The notes under the pieces are model-generated. The model saw only the letters and a list, made by a program, of their open reading frames with translations. It had not been told where the DNA came from and did not search any database. Below are positions 50,326-61,100 of a stretch of DNA of 64,000 bases, piece by piece. Made by a program: the position numbers and the translations under genes. Origin of the DNA: Spisula solida (taxonomy: Eukaryota; Mollusca; Bivalvia; Venerida; Mactridae); the NCBI GenBank assembly GCA_947247005.1, contig OX365954.1, positions 3,426,001 through 3,490,000 on the forward strand, read 5' to 3'. Position 1 is the first letter of the stretch. Every line of letters begins with the position of its first letter.

Positions 50326-52654
50326 ATTGTTACAGTTATCATGTTTTACTATTACGTGCCATAGATACCACTCAGTACTTTAAAAGCAGAAATTTTCATG
50401 AGAGATTAAATTTTGCTATATTAACAAATTTAATAAGTTCGGGAAGATTAATGTTCGTGAACTTTAACAGGAACAGTAAAACACAGGAAAAAGTTCCTTC
50501 TGAAGTTTTAAAAAGTTCAGAACTTTTAACCTCGCAAACTATTTCAGAAGACCGAATTACCAAAATTTTGATCTCATGAAAATTTCGGATTTCATTATAT
50601 GTCCCATAGTTCCTACCATGACAGTTGTTAGAACATGTTGTCACTCCTCGTTTGTGATGCCATGTATTCAACTTATATTAAATATGACAGATATCACTGG
50701 TTTATAGAGTCTATACTGGTATTTAATTACTGTGATTAGGTTTAGTCCAGGATAATTAACACATACATATGTGTTTGCCATCCTCCCATCAACGTTTGGT
50801 TGGTGCTGGTATCTTGTTTTGCTGATGTCTGTCAGTCTGTCCAACGACTAACCAAGAACAATTTCCATATGCTAATTTGAGAATACTTCAATCTAGGTAC
50901 ATCAAACTTAGTATACAGGTCGGTCATTTCTTTGTGAACTTTATTGCCAAAAATGATAGACCAAACGAATTAAGCCTTTTCATGCAGACCTTATTCACAT
51001 CTACTTGTAGCAATTTGAGACAGTAGTATGTAATATGTTGACTATAACACATGAACAGTTTAGTGAATTAACATGCCATATTATAAGTTTGATGACGGTA
51101 GACATCTGAATTAGATCTACATGTACAGTATTAGTCAATGTGATCATGTTACCATGTTATGTAACTCACTGTTATTATATGTGCTCAATCCTTTACTTCA
51201 TAGATTCCACAGCTATTCAAATTTTTGTAGATTGGTTAATTGTGTATACATCTCCATGTAGGTTATTAGAACACATATTCATCAAAATATGTTTTCAACT
51301 TGACAACTTTGATTGCTTTTGCTTATATTTGCAAAATACCAGAAGGCCTATGACCCAAGTGGTAACACTTAAACACCCAATGTTTGCAAAATTATTATAT
51401 ATATGTAAACCAACCTCCAAGTTGGCAAACATGCATAATAGTCAATTTATTTTTACATATCACACATAATATATGTCAACATGTGTTTCCATGGAGTAAA
51501 GGGTTTAGAAAGTACAGTGTGCCTGAAATGTACTGGTATGCTTTAATTTGATACTTTTATATAATCATTCGACATGTTGTATATTATACTATATTTTATT
51601 ATGCAATGTGTATCATTTTCTCTTTGTATATAATTGTGATACTTATATTTGGTTCGGATGGTACCTCTTAATTATAATCTAGTCTATTCTTCAATGATGT
51701 CCCTGTTTATTTACAAACGCTAGCATTATATATATTTATCATATTTTGCCATCATTCAAATATTTGGCCAAAAAATGCCTTTAAAGTTTTAACAAATATT
51801 CACAAACATGGGCAGGTCCCATAATTTGGTAAGGTATTTTGATAACCAAATAAAGTCAAGGAAACCTCCATTGACAAGGTTGTAGTTTCTGATTTTGATA
51901 ACTCTAGAATGTTCCGACAGATCTGAGATTAGAAAACTTTTTTGGAAAACTTTTTGGTCAGCCATGACAAGATGCACCAAATCAATTTTAAAGGTCACTA
52001 GCATATAGAGGTCAAGGTCATATGATGGAGGTGTACAGGTCATAGTTTATTCCAACAACTCTTATAAGGCCTTAAAAGAAAAAATGTTGGTTTCTGGTAT
52101 CCTAACATAGACTTGAACTTTACTGCAAACCGGTATGTGAACTTTTTATGCCTTTTTTATACTTTTCGAACTGAAGTTGATTTTCTTCATTGTAAAAATA
52201 ATTATCCCCAAGAAGATTTTCCAACCTACATACCCCTACCTACATTTGTTTTTGCTTTTTAACTGGAAGCAAATAAATTTTAAGGCCTTAAAAATTATAT
52301 TGTGTTTTGTATTCTGCATGATGCTCATTTATTTGACTTGTTCTTCATTGTATATTGTGATATTTCTTGCTATATTCTTGTCATTTCATGAGATTAATAA
52401 CATAGACATAATGTTAAACAAAGACATACTGGCTCTGGTCAAGACTTGTTACTAAATGTAAACATTTCTGTAGTATTGTGAATGATTGTGCTGTATAGTG
52501 TGGAGATAACAACTTGATTCTGACCTTAATGCATGAATAAATTACAAGATGAAGGTTCTTGTATTAAATATAATTTCCGCATATCAGTCCTTCAGCGATG
52601 TTTATATTACACCTCAAGTATGTTGATAATACCTTCTGTTTATGAAAATTGAAT

Positions 52655-52920
52655 ATAACTAAACAAGTTTATGAAACATTTTTCATACAACCGGAATTGA
52701 ATATAACTAAGCAAGTTTATGAAAACATACTACTGGAATTGAATATAACCAAGCAAGTTTATGAAAACATACTACTGGAATTGAATATAACTAAGCAAGT
52801 TTATGAAAACATACAACTGGAATCAAATATAACTAAGCAAGTTTATGAAAACATACAACTGGAATAGAATATAACTAAGCAAGTTTATGAAAACATACAA
52901 CTGTAATTGAATCTAACTAA
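52655..52920 (+). repeat. 42-bp tandem repeat, about six copies
   Basis: Unit 'ttgaatataactaagcaagt' followed by 'ttatgaaaacatactactgg', with small changes. It lies in the intergenic region after gene B. No coding context. Confidence 0.9.
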
Positions 52921-53215
52921 GCAATCAGCTGTTACATTATGCTATAAGAAGGTTAACGGACCAGGTTAATATCTCTGCACTATACAACAAATTGCTAGCA
53001 TCTTGTATAAATGTAATACTATGGCATATATCTGCTGGTTCAGACAATTATATGAGGTAATAAAGACATTATTTATTAATCATTTCGTTTCTTCCATTAC
53101 TAGAACCAAAACATAAAGACTTTGTTGTTTGTTTGTTGGTTGTTTGTTGGTTGTTTGTTTGTTTGTGATTGACTGAGTCAATTAATGGTAATTTAATGGT
53201 CATTCGGTTTTGTCC

Positions 53216-53493
53216 CAATCTCATTAAAATCAGACCCTAACATTTGCTCCATTCCTTTACGCTGTTAGAGATCTGACTACACTCCGAAAGAGGTCATGTT
53301 CTGATGATCTCTCTGGCACACAATGACGTCACATAGCCTCAGCAGTATTTCACTGCACTTTCAGATTTATGAAAGCAGTCATTTGATTGCTGACGTAAAG
53401 TTCTCATCAACATGACCCCATACGGAGTGTCGTCAGATCCTATATGAGCGTAAAGTAGTGAAGTGTAATAAGGGTCTGATTTTAATGAGATTG
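53216..53493. mobile_element. MITE family copy 2 (278 bp, 9-bp target duplication)
   Basis: Ends CAATCTCATTAAAATCAGAC and GTCTGATTTTAATGAGATTG. Flanking direct repeats GTTTTGTCC at 53207-53215 and 53494-53502 are perfect. The interior shares 'gtaaag', 'gacgtcac' and 'gtgtcgtcagat' words with copy 1. Confidence 0.93.
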
Positions 53494-53904
53494 GTTTTGT
53501 CCCTGCCATAAACGGCAGCCAAAGACGAGACAGTTATGTCTCTCAGTCTGTGTGTAACAAGGAACCCGAGTGTACTACCCTAGCTCTTTCTGAATATAAA
53601 CACTGATTCTCCAATTGAAAATCCAGGGCAGAAAGGATGCAAGAAATATATAATACTGTTGTAAGGATTTCCTTGTTAAGTATAAATACAATATATTATA
53701 CATGTATATGAAATATCAAAGAACAATAACATGGCACTGTTTAGCTTACATAATGATGAGAACAATTATTACACACAAAATGTAGAAGGTATATCAATAC
53801 ATTGCATCAAAAGTTGAACACAGAAATTAATATCTTTAAGTTGCATTTCAAGAACTACTCAGTTTGTAGGTTGGACAATTCATGTTTGTTTATCCAGGTT
53901 TAAA

Positions 53905-54140
53905 GCCAACACTTCTTAACATTTTTTCAGTAATATGTGGCAGCTGATTCATCTAATCAGTTTACCTGGACAGTTTCCTAACCAGTACTAACTCGCATTT
54001 CCACAAGGAACGCGCAACTTCTCCACATGTGGAGGAAAATTGTTGTTAAATTTCATGGATGGGTATGACCTACCATGACAGGGAACAGAAACCAGATCGC
54101 TGGGTTACAGATCCTAACCACTGAACCACAACCGCGGCTC
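53905..54140 (-). mobile_element. second-family SINE, minus strand
   Basis: Plus-strand text 'agtttacctggacagtttcc', 'cacaaggaacgcgcaacttc' and 'cacatgtggaggaaaattg' matches the complement of the copy at 32010. The tRNA-like head lies at the right end ('accactgaaccacaaccgcg'). Confidence 0.7.
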
Positions 54141-54714
54141 ACAGACTATGCCATTGAAGAAATGAACTTTGGATGTATTGGAATGAAAACAAACCTTGAT
54201 ATTTTTCTATGCTGCACGAAAAAGACTGTGCAGTAGTTTCCTTATTGGTTAACATTACAAAAACATCAATATTAAAACCAATTTACGATGAATTTAAATA
54301 CCTTAAAAATTATCTTTCAAAACAAGGGGGGTAAATATTGTAAGATTCAAAATGTCTTTTTTAAAATATTGTTCCACGGGTCAACAGTATTCCAGTCATA
54401 CGGAGACTATAAAGATCCAAATGGATGCTGCAACTGTTTGTACAATGAACACAACATAGGGGGCAAACATTCATATAAATACAAATAACTATACAAAATG
54501 TATTGTACACCTTGGAGCAGCCCTCCACTATATCACAGCATATAATTAATTTGAGATTCTGGTATTTTGATTATGTATACTTGTTCCAGTTTATTGTTGC
54601 TAACTGTAACTACGCCACTGTCTCTTGTACCTGTAATATACCAGCAGTTGTTAAAAAATTAGCATGTTTATTATTTAACATATGTTTACCAGAATTTAAC
54701 AAAACCATTTACTG

Positions 54715-55150
54715 GAATTAACATGTAAGTGTTTTACTCCCAATTTACCAGTATTTAACATGCGAGCGTTTTACTCCAATTACTAGTCTTTTTATAACAT
54801 TGTAAGCTTTTTTCCCAAATTTACCAGAATTTAACATGTGAGCGTTTTACTCCACTTTACTTGTATTTTTATAAAATTGTAAGCTTTTTACTCCAATTTA
54901 CCAGTATTTAACATGTAAGTGTTTTACTCCAATTTACTGGAATTAACATGTAAGCGTTTTACTCCCAATTTATTAGAATTTAACATGCGAGCGTTTTACA
55001 CCAATTCACTAGTATTTTTATAACATTGTAAGCTTTTTACTCCAATTTACCAGTATTTAACATGTAAGTTAAAACTCCAATTTACTGGAATTAAAATGTA
55101 ACTGTTTTTTCCCAATTTACCAAAATTTAACATGTGAGCGTGTGAGCGTT
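54715..55150 (+). repeat. diverged ~35-bp tandem repeat beside the SLC6 3' end
   Basis: Units 'tttactccaatttaccagta' plus 'tttaacatgtaagcg' drift in length. The array runs up to the in-frame stop of the last SLC6 exon and may form its 3' UTR if that stop is used. Confidence 0.8.
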
Positions 55151-58100
55151 TTACTCCAATTTACTTGTATTATATACATATGTAACATGTATTACTTGAC
55201 TTACTGTAATATCACAAACATTCACTCTGGCTGGTTCTGACATGTTCTGGTACCCAAATTCAGTACCATGATTGTCTTCGGTTGGATTAAGTACAAAGCC
55301 AGGAACATGTTTGATAAGATGTCGATGTTGAACTAAAGCCGGACCCCAGTCACGAGTTGGTGTCAAAAGTACTTTGATTGTCTGAAAAACAAAATATATG
55401 TACATACACAAAATGACTGACATGTAAATGTAAATATAAATACATGTGTATTTCAACAAAACATTACAATTTAGAACAAGTACATATATTATAAAAAAAT
55501 AAGAATAGTACTTCAAAAAAGGAGAATTATTAAATATTAATAAAGTTAAAGAACATAATGTTCTTTTATCAAGATGTAACATTTGCATGCTTCTGTATTT
55601 CAAAACTCTCAGCATAATATTCGTTATGATTGCATAAACATAACGACACTTATTTTTAGCAAATTACTTGTGTCTCCGCTCGTGTAGCCTCTACACAAAT
55701 TACTTCCGTGTTTATCCAGCTTTTGGATGTAAACAAAAGGTATCCGAATTTAAATGGTAGACGGCTCCGCTGTGTTTAACTCTGCAAATCGCAGATCCTG
55801 TGTGATGTCGGTAACCCAGTCAGTAGGTTGGCGGGTTCTCACTTTTTCGCCTGAAAGGATTCGTTTTTAGTCATTCGGCACTGGAACCTGTATACCAGTC
55901 TGTACCACTTCCTTTTTACGCCAAGCAGTAGCCGAACACACGATAAAATTAATAATCACGAAAATCACCCGCCCTCCCAGACCCCTTGTCAGCTTGTTAG
56001 GTGTTGTGCTTGGCGGAATCTATGGTTATGCTGGGTCTATTGCCGACTGACTTGTTTTGTGATACTTGTTTGCTGCGGTTTTTATATTATATATTTCAGG
56101 CCCATGCCGCTTATGCTAGTGAAATAAAGTTCCAGCTGGCTGCTTCAACATATTCACATCAGGCTCAAGACATCCTATTGTCAAGTCGACATCGAAGTGA
56201 TAATTTATTCATTCACAAACTGTATCCAATAGTTTAGTTAACTCGTCATCAATGGAACTTTCCTATACGTGTTAAACAATATTTCGAATTTCTAGTCGCG
56301 GAAAAATTCAACCGGCCGAGAGATTAGGCCAATATTTTCCTTTATATTTATTCTAATGCAGATCTAATCCACCATTTGTGGTGAATTGCAATATTTTACA
56401 ATAGTTTAAGTCTGTGGCCAACTTGCAGCTGTCGATGGGGCCTGGCTACAAATTTATGTAGCTAACCCCAATCCCTGCAGTGAAATGGTGGTCACTGACA
56501 TGTTCACTAAATTCTAATTTAGGATAGCTCGACGCAATTCACATAGTTGCATATTTCATAAGTAGAGGTTATTGCCCTTTGTGTATTGGTAAAACCTCAT
56601 GTTGCGTGTTCCTGCAAGTGGAGTTATATTTAATTTGTACAGGTCGAGGTTGTCACTCTTTGTGTACTGGTGTCACCTCATGTTGCGTGTACTTGCAGGT
56701 TTTTGCGTGTTGCGTTCAGACATACTGTGTCTCATGTTACAAAGTATAGATCTGATCTATACAGGTCGAGGTTGTCTCCCTTGGTGTACAGGGAACACCT
56801 CATGTTGCGTTTTGCGTCTATACAGGTTGAGGTTGTCTCCCTTGGTGTATAGGGAACACCTCATGTTGCGTTTTGCGTCTATACAGGTCGAGGTTGTCTC
56901 CCTTGGTGTACAGGGAACACCTCATGTTGCGTCTATACAGGCCGAGGTTGTCTCCCTTTGTGTACAGGGAACACCTCGTTTTGCGTCCAGTCTCATTGCG
57001 TCCAAGGACACATGTTGTAAATCCTTCAGTTGATGAGGAGTTGCGTGGTGTATAGCAATTACCAAATTGTAACGTGAATTTTGCGTCTGGCAAGTCTAAT
57101 AGCTCATAATAGAACCTCAGTAAACACCTATCTCTCGGCTGGTTGGATTTAACAGATAGATTTGGGCCTAGTTACAACTTCTCGTTAATTTATTCTAGGC
57201 GACCCACCTATCTGTTTCTGCGGCCATATTTTCCACTCACTAATTACAAACTATTTACTGTGTGCTTTAATTACAAATTGTGTATGAGACATTCATGTCG
57301 ATCTAAATTGAGCCAAGCTGGTGATAATAGCTGAAACTAAAACTGTGTTATGATTACTTCATGCTTAGTCACAGCATTAAATATTCGTGTAAAACCTTCC
57401 TCAGTGTTGTTTGATTAATTTCCTTATAAAATAATAAAATATGCAAACATTTTCTTACTTGAAAAATAGATAGGCCAGTCTTTCTATGTGTGACTATCTT
57501 ATATACTATAACAACTGGCACAGCGGTGATTGCACTAAATGATACGAGCCATCCTAAATCTGTCGCCCAGTCTGGATACATGTAATCATTGTACATCACT
57601 GGCTCATACTCAATCCACGAATACAACAATATAAACTGAAATATACACAAACTTATGTAATTGAACGATATTAGGAACTGCAATAAACTGTACGGATAGC
57701 TTATTAGACGAGTTTTTGGGATAAAATTTCAGTTTCAACAAGGGGGTCTGTCTTATAAGCGCAGGCAAAAATTTGCAAGTGTCTAATTAAAAATTTCAAA
57801 ATTGTTGGGGACTCGTCTTATAAGCCATTTCGTCTAATAGGTGAGTCTGATGGTATTGCATTCATAAGTGAATTAATACACATGGCAGATCACCAGTCTT
57901 GATAAATCATTTAATTAAATTATGTTAGAATACAAGTAAAGTATTTATGTATTTCACATGAAACCAGAAAATCTAAGACGCTTTGTTAACACAGACCTAG
58001 ACATCCAACCACCCTAAAAGCATCACCTTTACAGCACTCTTCAGCAAAATGTATTTTTATCACAGATAATGTGTACATAATGCTCCTTAGTGTAGATTAT

Positions 58101-61100
58101 AACAAAAACTATGCAGCTTGAATTTGGAAGACATAGTATAAGTATATTAGTCTGACTTAAATAACAATGTAGGTTAAATGACAACTGAGTTCTGTCCGAG
58201 CGTTACACCAGTTTTCAGTTCCCTCAGAGCCAAATGAAAACTATACAATTTTCTGATGAAACTCGGAGAAGCAGTGTATTAGGATTTAGTACCGAGATAT
58301 GAGCCTGGCTTGATAACTTTTCCCTTTACTGCGTACATTTGTATTTACAACATACCTAACACTGTATATTTTTTTTGTCATGAATACAGGCCAAATTGCA
58401 CAGTTGAATACGACGAGACAGATTACATGTTCCGTATCATGCCTGTATGACGTCTAATATATTGAGCAATTATTATCATGCCAACGTCAATGACATCATG
58501 ACATAAACATTTACCTTTTTGTGAATGGACGTAGTGTTATATATGTGTATATAGTGGTATTCCATATGTGAACAAGATGGAGTGCATTTAAGACACAGAG
58601 CTCCTAATCAACTCACCAAGGTTCCTGCTGGTGTTATAACGAACCAACAACATTTCCAGTACCATGTAGACCAAGGTCCTATCATTGTTTCAATATCTGC
58701 ACAGAATCGATTTATACCTGTAATAAGTAAAGATAATACACACAGATGCAATACTAGAGTGGTACTGTCCAGATAGGATAATAATATAGTGACCCAGTGG
58801 TCGAGACAACTATAACCGTGTAAAAGCAATAATAAAGGCTTATCCAGACATATATAATTGAATGCTAAATTAAAATACTTTACCTGTTCAAACCATGATT
58901 GCAATCTTTTGTTTTATACTTTACCTGTTCAAACCATGATTGCAATATTTTGTGTACACATAAAATACAACTTCACTCTCACATTATCCTAACTGTACAG
59001 TACAAGACAAATGATTCATATTTGTTTACAAGATACAATTATTATATGTACTTAGATTCCAATGAGTCTATTTGAGAAAAACCCATCAGATCTGGTTGTG
59101 TCATTTGTAAGGTTCTAGCCCCTGTCCCCTAGCTGTCCTCCTGATTGACAGATTCCTGATTGACCACACAGTCAATTATCATCAGCATTACTAGTATATG
59201 TATATGATTTGGTGATATACAGGAATTTTCTGTTACTTATACTTACCAATGTTCTGCCTAATGTAGCAGAGTGTAGACAGAGCTTGATAGGTAATTATGA
59301 ATCAGACCTTCAAGCGAGAGTCATCCTTTTGATCTTATAAACACAGGGCTATTTGTCTGATACATTTATTTTAGAGGCCATTAAGGCTGTTCACGAAACC
59401 ATAGGAATTTCCGAAATCACAGGAAAGAAGGATATCGAGTATATGTACCTCTTCCCCACACATAAAATCATAAAACTTTTACAGTTTTCCAAAAAATGAA
59501 CTCTAACCCTACAAAATCAGTTCCGGAATTTATTAATACCAATTATATATGTTTCGCACAAAATAGGACTAAAGGCCCGAACCATTGAACTACTATCTAT
59601 ACCCAATATATTTAATGTTGGGAAAACTTACCATAAACATGAGCGATAGCAATAACCTCAAGAAGTCCAGTCAGTAACACACCCCATGCTGCACCATAGA
59701 AATCTATCAACGTCACCCAGTATATCCCACTCTACAACAAGTAGAAATAACACAAGGTTTGCCTTTTCTCCAAATTTATCTGTTTCTTTTATGTTGTAAT
59801 TGTTGTTGTCACATATGCATATTACATTATAGTATTATACGCATTGACTAAAATAAACCTTCCTACTTTCGCAGAGATTTGTCTCCCTATTTTATATATA
59901 AAAATTTATATAATATAATACTTATATATATTTAATGACTTATCCCCCTTTATTCTAATTATTACTCTCATAGTCTGGTTTCAGGGCTCTAATCTTACAG
60001 TATTGAGGTCAGGCAAAGCTGAACAATGGTGGCACACAGTGTATATTCAATGGCAGTAAGAAAATCCTAATTTAACTGATCAGAGGCAAGTTAAGCTATA
60101 TTTTAAATGTGTTATGTGATCACATTCGATTTCCAGATACTGTGAGTGTTTGTCAATAGGCATTGAATTCACTGGTACTTACATTTCTAAAAACTAATCA
60201 ACAAAACACATATATACCCCTGCAACATGATTACAATATTTCAAAATCAAATGCCAACATCACAAAATTAGGTCACATTCAGAAAATTGATTGTTGATTC
60301 CTGAACAAATGTAACACCCTGAACTGGGGCAGAATTTTAGCAATGGATTCTGCCCAAAAAATTTGGTTCCATCCAGAGATTAACATTGAACATTTTCAGG
60401 GCCAAAATATAGGATTTAATTCAAAGGAAATCGGGCGAGAATTTCCCAAAGGATGTAAATGAGCCAGAATATTTTCCATTTGTAAAATTTTCTAGGACAA
60501 GACAGAATTTGGCACAAAATGTGTTTCGTATGAAAATCTTTCTGGTTGGGAGGGAATTCAGCACAAAATATTTTACATACTGAATTCGGCTTTCAGTGGC
60601 AATTTTCAAATTATTTGGGAGCTGACGACAAAGAATGTATACCTTTGTTGTAAATGGCAGACCAAGTAGGAAGAAGATGACACATATAACAAATATAGCA
60701 AGAGTCTTCTTTTCCCTGAACTTCGGCAGAATATCTTGTAGACCTGTAAGTATTGCCTCAACTGATGCAAACTGAAATCATAATATTAACTTTATCAATA
60801 ATAATAAAACTGTGCTCGGCTGGTTAAGCTGATTTCTGTCTTCCCTGCCTGACTTAACATTATCTTTTTTAAGCTGTTTAAGTAACAAAGAGCCATTACT
60901 CTCAACTAATTCTTAATTCATGAATTGATGGATTGGAACTAGTCAGGTATTTTACCATCAAATGCATATGTGTCCAATGTACCATTATTTGATTTTATTG
61001 ATCATAAACTGGCTTATCACATGGAGGCAACACATATTTATTATTGAACTTGGATGTCACTTTGCCATGGGTCAATTAGCCCCCCCCCCCCCCCTCCCCA

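Larger units (their letters stand above)
50326..55150. other. convergent intergenic region between gene B and the SLC6 gene
   Basis: No coding exon recognised on either strand. The gene B 3' UTR must start here, but I found no convincing polyadenylation signal close to its stop. Repeats found: a 42-bp tandem array (52655-52920), a MITE (53216-53493), a fragment of the 5456 SINE family on the minus strand (about 53510-53610), a second-family SINE (53905-54140, minus) and a ~35-bp diverged array (54715-55150). 50700-52600 shows nothing else. A last SLC6 exon could hide here. Confidence 0.55.

Noticed and set aside
54288..54488. Cys-rich plus-strand frame (SYGDYKDPNGCCNCLYNEH)
   Set aside because: Looks superficially gene-like, but has no signal peptide, no acceptor/donor pair in phase and no neighbouring exon; too little to call.
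55683..57334. Minor open frames rich in '[18 protein letters not shown]'
   Set aside because: Produced by the ~60-bp tandem repeat in an SLC6 intron; repeated in several frames and on both strands.
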